DNA of 64,000 nucleotides, taken from assembly GCA_013339765.2 (NCBI GenBank), contig CM023449.1, forward strand, positions 110,229,849 to 110,293,848, in the 5' to 3' direction. Under the pieces are notes generated by a model. It saw only the letters and a list, made by a program, of their open reading frames with translations, searched no databases and was not told the DNA's origin. Numbering within the stretch: the stretch's first letter is position 1; each line of letters starts with the position of its first letter. Source of the stretch: Haemaphysalis longicornis (lineage: Eukaryota; Arthropoda; Arachnida; Ixodida; Ixodidae). This document shows, piece after piece, positions 32,408-45,259 of the stretch. The position numbers and the translations under genes are program-made.

Positions 32408-33735
32408 AAGACTGCCTTGCTATCGCGCAAGTTAACGATCCCAAAATAATGGCACTGAAGGAGAGGTTAGAAAAAAAAACAATGCCTCACGAAAGAAGAT
32501 CGGCGCGTGCAAAGCGAATATCAGTTGCACAACGGCAAGGTGTTCAAGAAGTTTCAAGACGGAGGTTCACAGGAAAGGCTCTCTGGGTCGTCCCAAGTCA
32601 GACACGTTGGAGGGTAGTGAAGGCTTGTCACGACGACATCGGGCATTTCGCTGTGGACAAGACGCTGTCAAGGTTAAGAGAGAACTACTGGTTCCAGGCA
32701 TGAGGCGCTACGTTAAGCGATACATAGCCGCTGCGTTGAATGCCTTTTCCACAAGACGCCCGCCGGAAGAAAACCAGGCAAGCTGCATAGCATCGAGAAG
32801 GTGAACAAGCCATTTCATACGATCCACATCGATCATCTCGGCCCATTTGTTCGGAGCAAGTCGGGCAACGCGTACATAATTGTGGCTGTTGATGGCTTTA
32901 CAAAGTTCGTCATGTTGCGAGCTGTTCGTAACACTTCGGCTGGACCAGCGGTGCTGTTTCTTCAGGAAATTGCTAGCATTTTCGGGCCACCGAATGTGGT
33001 AATCACCGAGAAGGGACTGCATTCACTAGTGTGAAGTTCAGGGCAATGTGTGAAAGCTTTCGAATCACGCACGTCAAGACTGCAACTGCCACCCCACGAG
33101 CAAACGGTCAAGTGGAACGGTACAACCGCATGATAACTCCGGCGGTGGCAAGCATGACCAAAAGAGAAGACGGTCGGGACTGGGACTCGACACTGCCTCA
33201 GGTGCAGTGGGGTATTAATAACACCGTGCACCAGGCCACGAAGACTACGCCGTTTGGACTTCTGTTCAACTTCAGATCACGGAGCATTACGGGTGACTGC
33301 GTGGAGACGCTCTCACAGAGAACATTTCGACAAAGAGTTGGAGGAGAAGAGGCCCGCAGCAACGGAAAACATTCGTGAGGCCCACATAAGCAGCAAACAC
33401 GTTACAACAAGAAGCGGGCTGAACCGTCTGAGTTTCAACCGGGAGACATCGTTCTAGTTGAGCGAGAACCCACAGCGAGCGGAGAATCCCGAAAACTTAA
33501 GGTCAAATACAAGGGACCGTACGTCATAGCCGAGAAGCTTCCCAATGACCGCTACCGCATCAGAGACGTCCAACACACCCGGAGGACACGAAGGGCATAT
33601 TCCAGCGTAGCTCCCGTCGACAAGCTGAAGCTTTGGGCGAAGGACATCGACTCGGAAAGCTCAGAATCGGAAAGACAGAAGTTCCGAACGGGACGGTCGT
33701 TAATGCAGGATGGCCGAATGTACGCGGCGCCTCCG
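32408..33735 (+). pseudogene. Integrase with second Asp changed to Glu
   Basis: The zinc domain: HDDIGHFAVDKTLSRLRENYW, then a one-base shift before CVECLFHK, which supplies the two Cys (about 32,735). Core: PFHTIHIDHLGPFV (first Asp), NVVITEKG (the second Asp is Glu), then a one-base loss near 33,020, and TATPRANGQVERYNRMI (catalytic Glu). The C-terminus shows KYKGPYVIAEKLPNDRYRI (33,505-33,560), the GPY/F module. Asp to Glu at the second metal ligand normally abolishes integrase activity. No full chromodomain was seen downstream. Confidence 0.75.
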
Positions 33736-33740
33736 CGGGA

Positions 33741-33932
33741 TGACGCCACCGAGCCAACCGAGCTGCTCCAGGTGCGATGAGCAGGCGAGCGGAAGCCGCG
33801 CCCGCGCACCGCCGCCGCAGAGAGCAAGAAGAGCGCTCCCCGATGGGCCGCGCGAGCCACCGTGTAAGATAATCAGTTAAATAAAAACGAGTTATTTCAG
33901 TTCAACCAAGCCAACGGCTCTCATAATAGATA
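33741..33932 (+). repeat. 3' LTR core of the third Gypsy element
   Basis: Matches 28,826-29,021 with a few substitutions and several 1-3 bp indels. No strong purine tract precedes it. Similarity to the 5' copy ends abruptly at TGACGCC. Confidence 0.75.
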
Positions 33933-33965
33933 TCACTCACGCCGGTTCGACGTCTGCACGGGATG
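33927..33965 (+). repeat. 39-bp direct repeat, right copy
   Basis: Same sequence as 28,789-28,827. It overlaps the last six bases of the 3' LTR core. Confidence 0.85.
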
Positions 33966-35525
33966 CATAACGGCCCTGGGTTCGGGTCTACTTTAACCTG
34001 TTTGCCCCAGCTACTTCTATTATATCGATGGGTATACATTTTCGCCGAACGCATGTATGATCAGAAAGAACTACAGAAATTAATTTCTTTGTCTTATTTA
34101 ACCACAACTTTAAACGTGTTGCATGCACAAACCCTGGCATTGTTGGTATTTCTGTTCAGTAAACAAAAATCTTCATATCACGTTTTTGAGAAAATATACT
34201 TATTATTTTCATTCAAAAACTACCGAAAAACCCGCCCACTTGAAACTTCGCTCACAAAAGATCCCATCAACTGGCACCGTATCGTATGTGATATTCAAGT
34301 ATTCTGTACAGTATTTTCTGAGGCACAGTTGTTTGATAACCTATCCGGTTCCTATAACGCCTACGAATACAGTCTGGAAGCACCAATTGAGCAATTCTCC
34401 AAACAGCCCAAGTACACAATAGGGTTTGCGACTTCAACTTGCATATCATCTCTGACGTGTACCCCATTGCTGCCAAGTTGAAACCATTGACAGCTATAGT
34501 TCTCTCAGTACAGTAACAACGTGTGTTCAAGGCTTTTGAGCATGATACTTAGCTTTTTCATACGCCTTAAATAAACTACACGTTTAACGCTTTGCTCCGG
34601 AATTATTAGTAAGGCGTCCCAACCTTTCAGGCAAACATGCTTTGACACCTTTCACATACTTTTTGCTATCATGATTCCGTAAGCTAATAGTGCAATATAT
34701 GCAACGTTTATCTGTCTTGTTCCGTATTGATGGACGTGGTATACTGATGCTTTGTCTATCGCCTCGCAACTTATTTGTTGGCTTTACGTTATAGTATACT
34801 ATTATCATTCGCTGGCATTTACATACCGTAAAGTAAGTTTGTTATACTCACAATGCTAAGTGCTTTTCATTTTCTCGCCCGTAGCCGGCGTAACCACTCT
34901 CTGACGTGGCCCTTCCACGAGGTTAAAAGAAACAAATGTAATTCGCACATTCGACGCTGGTAAACCGCTGTTCCTTGAAGGCTACCACGGCGTGTTTTGA
35001 GCTGAGTGGGCCTTTCTTTCTTTGGAAACATGCCATTCGTTTACAAGGATTCTAATTTCTTTCCTTAATCGTTTTCATTAAAACTTCACTGCAGTTCCAC
35101 GGAGCATTTTACGTTTATCCACACCCGTGCAAACATTCTCGCCCACTACCGATTATACCACTGAAAATACCCACCACTGCATCCACACCTGTCCGAACAC
35201 AAAACTACTACCTTTGCAAAGCTACAGACCGACACAAATCCATACAACACTGTTCTCCATGACATATTTCCCGCACGATACACTGCTAGATAATAAAACT
35301 GCCCCCAATTAGGCTCTGTGTACCAGATAGTAGCTGCATTTCCACACACATCAACATCCCCCACTTACTAACGTTACAGCATATCAGGGGATAGAGCTCC
35401 TGACCATCTCTGCTCTAGCCCATATGTCGGCAGAAAAGAAAGAACTCACTCAAACTAAACAACCGTTTTTTTTTCCATTACGTTCTACTCCCCCAAACTC
35501 ACAATCTAAAACCTGGTGTGTGCAC
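33966..35525. other. Unassigned AT-rich sequence
   Basis: No coding motifs, terminal repeats or known repeat family recognised. Composition is AT-rich and open frames are short. Confidence 0.45.
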
Positions 35526-35640
35526 AAAATCAATTATACTCACTCACCACATACTCATTTGTAATTGTACTCATCAGTACTCAAACAGATCGGACCTCAC
35601 GGGTGCTCGTACTCATCTGTACTCACTCGTACTCATATTG

Positions 35641-38030
35641 AATCGGCGCTCAAAGTTACCAAACTTACGTGTGATAGCCGCGAAACGTATACCTGGAGGG
35701 AACAGTACCTTTCGGTTTACTAAAATTGCTGATTCTGCCACCAGAATTAATGCTGTTCTCGGCCCAGTACTTCGAAGTTCTGTCCTTTCGGATAAAGGAC
35801 TAACTTGGAAATAATTGATAGCTTATCTGACTATCAGGCTATTCTCGTTACCTTGCATGTGAAATCAGTAAACCACTTTAAGTTTTCACTACGTTTCTTA
35901 ACTTGTAAGGTGTGCATGACCTTTCTGTTTTAGACGGTTTAGCCGATAGGTACGATTACGTCGTGCTGCCCAGCACTTCAGGTGACACCGATGCCCTGAC
36001 TACTGCTTTCGAAAACCTGGTTTAAATATGCATTAAAAATTTATCCCCTGATGATTATAAAGGAAAACACTGACGTACGCTGCATGAACCGCGAGCTTTT
36101 GCACTTATCTGTTGAGTCTGGAGATTTAGTTGCTGCAGATCTTCTACCGATCCCGAAAGTATTATCCGGTTTAATACGGCCAGGAGGGAGCTTCACGGGC
36201 AGCGAAATTCAGCTAAACATTTTTTCCCGCTAAATTGCAATGTTTACTACCGACCATCCCGTCAAATTTCTGCGTTCAGTTCAAATTCTTTCAAATTAAA
36301 CAACATAATCGCAGGTGATCCTCCGGAAATTTTGAATACAATATTTATTCGCTCGGACTGTTTCCACAGTCGACAATCTCGTTGTTGCTTCCTTTTCCAC
36401 TTCGATTTCAACGTCGCCAATCTGCAATGCAATGGTCACTGAAAAGGGAGTCTGAAATCTTGTACTTAATTTGTACATTAAAAAGTAAGGGCCCTGACGG
36501 TATCCCTAACATGTTTATCGCTCTCTACTCTCTGTAGACATGTCGCAACCTTACGATAATTTTTATTAAATACATAAAATCTGGTACCGTTCCCAGATAT
36601 TAGAAAAATGGCAAAAAAACTGCCTTTACGTAAAGTGACAACCTTACAGGCCCATTTTTTACCCCTCTACTATTATTACAAACATATCATTTTATTCCTC
36701 AGATCTAACAATGAATAATCCAATTTCGAACACGATTTCGGGAGAAGTGATAGTACTGTTACTCAGTTACCCAAATTTTTACACGACATTTTCAGTAACG
36801 TGGACATTGGGAATCAAGTTGACGGTATATTAATGTTCCATTTTTTATTGTATCTCGTTGTTTATATTTTGCTTGAAATCTACTACTTGTTATAACTGTA
36901 TCTGAAGTTCTATTTAGTTTTATATTTTGTCTCTGAATACATAGTTATGTATTGTTCAATAGTTCTGTATAGTTTTACAGTTTGGCTTTGTATATGTAGT
37001 TCTTTATGGTTCAATAGTTCTGTATACCTTTTTTTTAACGTCGCTCGTAATATTTTGTGTATCGTCATCGGAGGTCCCGCGTACGGCTTCGGTCTTAGGA
37101 CCTCCGTCTGTATTACAACCCATATGTAAATATGTATACATCCCTGAATAAAAATTGAATTGAATTGAATTGAATCGTGCCTATGTCTTTCAACAGCAAG
37201 TCCCCTTCCAGCGTCACGTATTCTTTTAACAGTTCCGACTTGAAAAAGGTAACAGAATGCAAATATCTTTTTGTTATTTTTTGTAACAATCTATCTTGCT
37301 CTCAGCACACTAACTTTGGTCTCAGCCCACTAACTTTATCTGCAGAAAATCTAAAAAATTTAGGTTTTTTAAAAGGAACATTGTCCGAATCCTCCAAAAG
37401 CCCTAAATTACTATTGTATCAAACGCTGATTCGTCCTGTGCTTGACTACGCATAACCCGTATGAAACCGTCACACCCAGGGTGAAGTCGATAAAATCGAG
37501 ACCATCCAAAGACAAGCTCTCGGATTGATAGCAATCGCTATGATCATTGCTTTTCAATTTCTCTTGCCCTATCCTCTCTGCAACTTAACACACTAGGCAC
37601 GCGCCGGTTCAATGACGCAATGAAATTGATAAACTGCTTTTTTATTAGGTGCATCACATGCCTGATGATTCACACAACACAGAGGTCCCACCTTATGTTA
37701 CCAGAAGCAATCACCATCTTACCATCAAGCCACTTGTCAAACCATAACTTTCGAACTATGACATGGTTCGACAAGCATTGTCCAACCATGAGTTTCAAAT
37801 TTAGCTTTTTCCCTTCGACTCATGAGCACTGGAACGGATTGCCTGGTAATGTACGGTCCCCTCAATGAAAAAAAATCCAATTACTTCCTTGTGATTTGCC
37901 CTAAATGTGTTTTTGTTGTATTGCTCTGCTGCTTTTTTTATTGCTATTGCAATTGTGTTCAGTACAAACTCCTACCATAGCCCCAAGTGGGGGCTCCCGT
38001 ATGTACAAATAAATAAATAAATATGTAAAA
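35641..38030 (+). mobile_element. CR1/L2-like LINE remnant
   Basis: N-terminal part: FLHDIFSNVDIGNQVDGI (36,780-36,830), matching the RT block that precedes the FxKAFD motif A. C-terminal part after an interruption: SSDLKKVTECKYLFVIFCNNLS and LLLYQTLIRPVLDYA (37,177-37,455), the YKYLGV and TLIRPxLEYA landmarks, then KFSFFPSTHEHWNGLPGNV (37,790-37,860), a typical ORF2 end. It closes with a GTACAAATAAATAAATAAAT tail near 38,005-38,025. Stops and shifts are many. CR1/L2 elements encode endonuclease plus RT. The clade is inferred. Confidence 0.6.
36845..37176 (+). mobile_element. LINE 3' end with (TTGAA)n tail, nested in the CR1-like LINE
   Basis: A non-coding segment ending CCTGAATAAAAATTGAATTGAA, continuing as TTGAA units to about 37,176, interrupts the flanking LINE between its RT N-terminal and C-terminal blocks. 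A polyadenylation signal followed by a short tandem tail is the normal 3' end of several LINE clades. The 5' border is approximate. Confidence 0.5.
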
Positions 38031-38704
38031 TATTCATCACGAGTACGCGTACTCAATCGGTACTCACACGTACTCAAGTCATCTGTACTAACTTGTACTC
38101 ATTCTCAAGATGTAATCACTCACACTAGTACTCAATCTGTCACTTGTACTCAATCTGTACTCATTTTTTACTCACTCTTTACTGAAATTTATTTACTGGT
38201 ATTGAAAAAGAGCTTCTAATAATTTGTTCGCGTCATCAGCCACATGCATTCACGCGCTAAACTGTATCCACGTCCTTATCATTTGAACGGAGCAAGTCCA
38301 GTAAAGCCAATATGGCTACCCTATGGCGACCGACTGCTGACAGCCGCAGAAGAGGCAATCGCAAAAGCAGGTTTTCCCCCTTATCACCTCAATTTACCCT
38401 TTTTAAAAGGGTTGCTGTGACACCCCGAAATGTGCGAGACTCGTGAAAGCAAGTCGCGATTGGAGTGCGTCAATTTTCGCTAGTGAGTACTCTACTCATG
38501 ACTACAGTACTCTAGTACTACTCGTTAATTCATGTACTCACGTCTATACTCCCTCGTGATCGTACTCACATTTGTTTGCCTGAGCCTGCACTCAGTCGTC
38601 ATCGTACTCAATTTTTTTCTGGGTCTGTACTCACTCATCATCCTACTCACTCGTTTCTTTGGGTCGAATGAGTACAATAGAGTGTAATCACGAGTGAGTA
38701 CGTC

Positions 38705-41700
38705 GACCTATGCCCTAGTCATCCTGAGTATGCTGGTGGAGAGAGCCCATCTCACCCGCAAGCACCATTGCATCCCGGAATGAGGACACCGCTCATCGGT
38801 AGAGCACCCTACGATCGCGCTTGCTGCTATAAAGATTATTGACAAAATAGCTTCCGTAGAACAAGTGGATACGTAAATTGACGACGTGCTTGTAATCTGG
38901 ATGCTTAAGACAGTTATATAAAGTTGGCTAGCCCTACAGTACAATTCTCATTCTGAAACTCCACTGGGTATTTTATTGACAAAGAATGTATTGCTTGGCA
39001 GTTGGGTACGCTTGTCAATAATTCAAGCTGTATACCGCAAAGTTGTATATCACAAACATGACTTGCTGTGCAGTATCTCGGCTGTACGGCTTTGCTCCGT
39101 TTTTAATTACCCTATTATTTGACCCTAAATTTATCTCGAAACATTCGTGGCCACGCTAATAACTTGGTAATACATTGTATAAAAGTCGCCCTCCCCATGC
39201 ATTCAAGTTGTTATTAACATTGTGGTAGCCGGTGCGACAGGCGAAAATGCCACTACTGAAAGCAACGTTTATTCGATACCTCTTTACTATTCGATAACTC
39301 CCCTGTGCTCCCTTGTCATTACTGTTGTCCGTAACATTTCCGTCGGACCAGCACACCCATGCAAGCATTATAGCACCAAGCACCCTGCTTCGTACAAACG
39401 AAAAACGTTGCCTCACCAGACTCAACCCGAACCGTGGATGTTGCAGTGGCCTTAAGGGGAGACAAACACATTGTAAAAGGTCTGATGGCTTGACGCCAGG
39501 TGACGTAAACCATCACAATGTTGATTAGCAAGAGATGCACGCCATGATTTATCGCTTGTATATTTTTATAAAATCCACTGTGTACGATAGGACACTAAGC
39601 CCTTTTTACGACACCAAGGTTTCATTGACGCAACCATGGACTAAGCGAATGAGAACGCAAGCAACCGAACCAACTAACCACCGAACTTAACCAGCCAACC
39701 AACCGAACTAACCAAAAAAAGTTTTTCAAATGAAATCAATAAACCATGAACTCCTAAAGCGTCGGAGGCGGCGGCAGGGGGATGGAGCAGGCGGAGGGTC
39801 ACACTCATGGCGCACACTCGAGAACCCGCAGCGAGTTTCCCAGCGTTCCCCACGCGGGAGTGACTGTTCCCGCCAGCGGTGTCCGCGGTACGACTTTGTG
39901 GTCTCTTTCTGCGGCGCTTGTTTTGGCCCTGTTTCGGTGCAGCTTCGCGTCCATTACGCGGCTGGCTTCGCACGGCTTGAATAACTTGTTCGACAGCACC
40001 TCCAGGGTTACCCGTACTTGACGGAATTAGGTGGTCGTACGGCAAACATGCGTTAAGAATTGTCTTGCAGGGTGGGAAGACAAAATGTACAAACCCCATA
40101 CAGACAGCGGGCCGCTAGACAAACGCTACCTTTTCGGCACTGCTTGGTAGGAACATTTTATCAGCCGTTCACTGTGTCTTAAACTGCAAAAACTCGTACG
40201 TTTTTAATTTGCCCACTTGCATGCAACGTTCTTTTGCTCATGTGTCGTCCGTATGTTTGCCTAAATCCACGGTTTGTTTCTGATTGTATTCGTTCTGTTT
40301 GCTTGTTACCTGTATGTATAACGACATTGCAAGTTTACGCTAACACTAAAAACCAAAATGTATCAGATTTTAGGTCATTGTAAACTTTATGTTATGAAAC
40401 GCATGTTGAATCTTTCTATCATTGCAATCCCACTTTAATTGTAGGGGAGAAACGCCGACAAGCTAGTTGTGCACCATTTTTTTCTGTTCTAGCACTTTTG
40501 TTCTTGAGTGTAAACAAACTGCTGAATATAACTGAAATCAAAAAAAAACTGTGCAAAAAATATGGGGTTGTAAGAGGGCCGACATTAAAGAAAGTGTTGC
40601 GCAAGCCGAAGAGCACACAAATTTTATTAAGACAGCAAAGATGACGTGCTTGGTAAGTGGTGGAAATCTACAGATTCTGTGTTCTTTTAGCCCACAGGAA
40701 ATGTTTTTGCATGAATTAGAGTGAAGTGCCGTAAACTTCCTTTCCCACGGCATTGTGGGGCTATGTGTACAACAGCCGGTATAAAGCACGGTAATGTTCA
40801 ATTTGCAGTATGATTCAAGACTGTGCCAGCACGGTGTTATGAATGTCGAAGATTGTGAAAAATATTTGTTCGTGAGATCTGCCGCCTAACCGAAGGTATG
40901 TGCTAATCACTGGCGAGTAAGTAGGCCTTTGTCTTTAACGGTTTAAGAAGTGGCGCTGATTCAGCCGTGACTGTTCAAATCTTCATCTGCATTGTTGTGA
41001 TAACAACTGGTGCTCCGGAACGTGTCAGGTGAAATTTCATTCGCACCAGGTAATGAAGTTATAAGGCTAGATTGTGTCTGATATTGCTACAATTCGCGCT
41101 AAATCTTCAGACAAACGATATTGAATGAACCGTACTCAACGAGTGTTCAAAAGTTTCTTCGTATTTGATTATTCCCTCAAGACACAATTACTATCATTTT
41201 GCAGTTTCTTGAAATTTTCGATTGCATAAAATCACGCGAGTAATATTCTGCTTTCTGGTGCTGCGTGAATAAGCTATAACTTTGTTCAGGTGATTGTTTG
41301 ATAATGCAAACAGAAGGCGCTATAATTTTTTTGCATGTGTAGCATAGGAGTGACCAGAACACGTATAAGGTGCACTGGCTCCTAAGAACTAAAGAGTTAC
41401 TCATGAAGTTTTTGTTGGCAAAAAGTGGTCCCTTTGAGGATGCGGTTACTCTATTTATAATGCAATTAAAGGTTATGTAATAAAAGCACCCGGTACAATG
41501 TGCTTGCTTGCATTGTACAAGCTTTGACACCGCGACGCATACAGGATACAATCCAGCGGCGAATAAAGTATTTACTTGTTTGATATACATAGGGGCAAGA
41601 AGACATAGATTGGTTTCATCAATGTGGCTGACAAGTGCGGTTTAGGCATCTAAGCTGCAAAATATGTTTGCTGCAAGGGGTTTGTACGAGTACTTACGCG

Positions 41701-42380
41701 TGTTGCATGTGAATTGTTGGTACTAAAGCCATAAGCATCAAATATTTCTTTATGCTAGATTGCATTTTTTTAATTAGATAGATGTATTGGAAGCACGTAC
41801 TACCGCTTTACGTGTCTCTGTGTAAGGATTTCTTCTGCTCTATAGCTTTTGGGTGAAAAGAAATGCTTTAGCAAACCCCAGATACCACCCGCAGTTGCTC
41901 CTTGCCCAAGTCCAGCAAATAGCATGCGCCTTCGATGCTGCAGCTGACAAATAAATGGTGCACATACTTTGAAACCACTATTATTATTTGTGAAGAACAA
42001 GAGCTTACTATATCAAACAATTTTTCTTGGGCGAGAGACATCTCACAGCCTTATAACTTTTAAGACCCAGCTTACATAACTAACACTCCCAGAATTTTAT
42101 AGTGCGCGAACAAAACGTCACAATACGTCACGCGTGGTTGAAGCGCGAGGCTTTAGAAGCAAACGTGCCGGTGCGTGCTATAAGCTCCCGTGCACCATAA
42201 AATTTGGACTCAGCTTAAAACATTGATTTGGACATCAAGCTTGTGTTTCTCATTGCTTGTCTGTGAATCGTAAGAAGAATATTCATTCATAGTATGCAGT
42301 GGTCAGACTTTTAAAGACCAAAAAAACTATTTAGACCTCAAGCGTATCGGTTTTATTACTGGAGATTATTCTAGGAAATT
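38705..42380. other. Unassigned sequence
   Basis: No recognisable gene or family. A degenerate (AACC)n microsatellite occupies about 39,659-39,716, and 39,760-40,020 is GC-rich with no family match. Confidence 0.4.
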
Positions 42381-42385
42381 ATTTA

Positions 42386-42660
42386 TCAATAGGCACAATT
42401 TTCAAGATTAGTAGAGTTTGAGGCAGTTCATGAATTGTTCGGAAAGATTTGTCGTCAGCAATGTCTACGTCTGCGCTGCCTTTTTTTCTGGGAATTGAAG
42501 GGCTTTCATGCCTAATTTCACTACACTCCTCTGGTTTCCTGTTTTGTTGGAAGGACCAGCTCACGTTTTTTCAGTCTGATATCCACTTGGCATCTTCTCT
42601 CTCAACTGAAACTTCGCATATAGTCCGGACTGTAGCTTCGCGAGTAACCCCCCGTAACTG
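42386..42660 (-). other. Coding-like frame of unknown identity
   Basis: The minus strand reads as an ordinary-looking hydrophilic peptide (QQNRKPEECSEIRHESPS, then RKKGSADVDIADDKSFR, then HELPQTLLILKIVPIDK), with one in-frame stop near 42,566 and a continuation upstream (RGVTREATVRTICEVSVE). I do not recognise it. It may be a decayed mobile-element protein, a host exon or chance. Confidence 0.2.
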
Positions 42661-42664
42661 AGGA

Positions 42665-45250
42665 GAATGGCTCAAAAAGTTATATTTCGTAGGCGTTACA
42701 TTTCGTAGGCGTAAGCCAGCATTAGCCCTCAATTTTACCGTTTAATTAGGGGTATGTGTATTGCAATGCAAGAAACCTAAAGGGAAGCACAACTCGTAGG
42801 AACCCTTTAGCTGAAAAGTTCACAGCATGGTACAGGGTATAATACGTGCTCCGCAGCTAAATCTTCTCTGCACGGGTAGTTTCTGACTGATGGGGATTCA
42901 CCGAGAATAATCTGCATTACACCCTGATTCTGTATTTTTCGACCGACGAAAATGTTGTTTGCTTCTATTGGCTCCAACGTATACAGCCTTCCTAAGGAAC
43001 AATTCTTGCACTAAACATTACTACTCCTTCAGGTTGGTTATGTCTGAAACAAAATAGTGATCGCTCCTAATCTTTTCGGCCTAGCCGCCTCTAATCCCTA
43101 ATGTGTGAATATGGAGACACTGACCGCTCGGAAAATATTGATTTCTGTGCATTTCATGGCGTCGCGCATTCTGGCACGTGCACATTTGTGGTACCGAAAG
43201 CTTCAAGTATTAAAACCACTTCTTTACATGGAAACAGTATTTCAGTTAGGTTATTGGTATGCTCTGCTGCAACTTTTCGGGTATTATTAAACACAAGAGA
43301 CCTCCCAGCTGTTGGCATTCCAGCACTCACTGAAAAGGGAATTTTACAGGTCGATACGGGTACAAAATTTATGAGAGTGTAAGCACACGAGCGCTGAACT
43401 ACAGTTTTCATTCGGGAAGAACTTTTTCCATCGCTCACTTAAATGACAAGAACAAAAAGGAAGTTTGCAAGGACAGCCATAGCATGCTCTCCGGTACAAT
43501 CTCACTGCACTTGCAGAATGTCCAACGTAATAACGAAAAACAGAAATTGGCCGTGCATCTGCTCCCTTCGTTGAAAAGTGTACAAAGATATACCCTTCTG
43601 GTGCCCCTGCAAGGTAAATGCATCTTCCCATTCGCGCCCAACTTCCACGCCCTTCCTCTCCAATCTCACTCTTCCCACAATATACGCGGTGGAGTTTTGC
43701 TTAGGTCCATGCAATTTCGCCGTGTTTTACTGCTCGCGCGCAAACACTGGAGCCCTTTGTTGCATTCGGACTCCTTGGATGCCACCTCAAGAGGGCGCCA
43801 CGAGAGCTTTTTGTAGTTTTGGGTGAAAAAATGTTCTTCAGGGAATATTTCGTTTGCTAGCTTGTTATAACAAAGTTTTTCACTCGTTTAGCAGCGAAAA
43901 CATCAAGCAACCTAATACTTTTGTTTTAAAATGCTGCAAATATCATTTGCTATTCTCCCTCAAATATTGCTACATGTTTTTGCTCAGAAGTGTTGCCTAG
44001 CGTTTACGATGTGACTAGCTTGAGAAATTAGGAAATGTACTGCCTGTATAAACGTCTCATTCGAGAATTCTTTTATATTTTAGCCGGGCAATTGAATCAA
44101 GGGACAGAGAGACAGACCAACAATTTTGCATAGAAATAGGCTAAAACAAAGAACCTAAACAAACAAAGAGGTGTTTCAGCAGTGTGACAAACGTGCCTGT
44201 CACGTGCCCTTCTACACCATTCACGGCGTGGCTGTCGTTATCCCCTTTGCAATGGTGCTTTAGTCTTAGCACTCCAGGCTTGCGGCGCGGCAATACAGAT
44301 GGTTGCATTAAACGCCGTGTTGTGGACTGCGTCGTCCAGAAGCAGAGCGCTGGAAGAAGCAGGGTGTGAAGGAAACTTTTTGTTTATCCCACCTGTCAAA
44401 CAAACCGAGATATGCGCCTAACAGTGCGGCCATAATGACTCTGCTACGCCTGGAAGAATTTATTTTAGACAGTATTGGCACATATTGACGACAAACCTAA
44501 CAATCATTTCCAGGGTGTAAAAGAACGCCATAGAAGAATTTGTTCGAGCATCGCAAATTTCGACGTCCTGAGTCCACAGCCACGTCCGTGTTTATTGTGT
44601 CTTTCACGGGTTTCAGCCTTTACACAACATGGAACCCTGCTTTGCCACAATCTACCTTCGAAGGGAGTTTAGCACGGGCGAGGTTTCAATAGTTGTGCAA
44701 AAATTTTGGGAAACTGTCCGGAGCGATCGATATGTGGCATGTCGGGTAGAGTGGGTGTACAAAGACAAGGCTTCCACATACGCAAGCAAGGTATTTCTGA
44801 ACACGCTGACTTGAAAGAAGGGCGGACATTTGTGGTGACAAAAACTTTATGCGTTCAGTATCCCTCGCTGATGCATTCGGCGTCCACATTTTCAGCGAAT
44901 GCCCTAAAACGCAACACAAAACGCTACTCAATTAAAAACTTCGCAGAGCCAAAAGTAGCTAACTTTTGTAAGTTTGACCAAAAAATGGCGGACTAATGAT
45001 TTTCCGGCTTGTGTCAGTCCGGTGGTTTATTTGGCTGTGGGTTTCAAAAGCCGCCGTATTGGTAAAAATTAGTTTCAGTAATTTTAGCTTAGCAAATTTG
45101 CTTACGTATGCAGAAATATCAAATTCGTGCAAATAAATAACGAAAAAGACTAATTTGTAATTGTAGGGTGCGATAAAGATCGTAGCGCGCAAATAATAAA
45201 TGCACGTTATTACGAAAAGTTCCAGAAATGATCCGTATTTTGCCGCAGTA
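42665..45250. other. Unassigned sequence
   Basis: Open frames exist on both strands but none carries a recognised family signature. Nothing else was seen. Confidence 0.4.
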
Positions 45251-45259
45251 TTAGTTACA

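Larger units (their letters stand above)
28826..33932 (+). mobile_element. Ty3/Gypsy retrotransposon (5.1 kb), near-complete
   Basis: LTR cores of about 196 and 192 bp (28,826-29,021; 33,741-33,932) flank gag, PR, RT, RNase H and IN in normal Gypsy order on the plus strand. The LTRs are about 95% identical, with indels outnumbering substitutions. Damage to the frames is limited: a few frameshifts in gag and IN, two compensating shifts near 30,610 and 30,850, and one TGA at 31,232-31,234 in pol. The true LTR ends are uncertain because the cores lack a clear CA terminus and a 39-bp direct repeat overlaps both outer edges. Confidence 0.8.
35535..38700. repeat. GTACTCA-rich dispersed repeat, split by LINE insertions
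   Basis: About twenty copies of (G)TACTCA occur in three clusters: 35,535-35,640, 38,035-38,185 and 38,480-38,700. Spacing is irregular, so this is not a clean satellite. A non-repetitive block of about 300 bp lies between the second and third clusters, and the last 60 bp reads the motif in the opposite orientation (GAGTAC). Subterminal motif arrays of this kind are common in non-autonomous hAT-like transposons. The first two clusters are separated exactly by the LINE at about 35,640-38,030, which suggests the LINE landed inside it. The class is inferred. Confidence 0.45.

Noticed and set aside
41800..42000. Minus-strand 66-aa frame with a Gly-rich AGLGQGATAGGIWG segment as a host exon
   Set aside because: No recognised domain, no convincing splice sites and no neighbouring exons.
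43154..43438. Possible myosin motor fragment (NTRKV ... LILEAFG on the minus strand)
   Set aside because: The two motifs are closer together than in myosins, no P-loop is readable and the NAKT/NSSRF continuation is absent. Likely chance.
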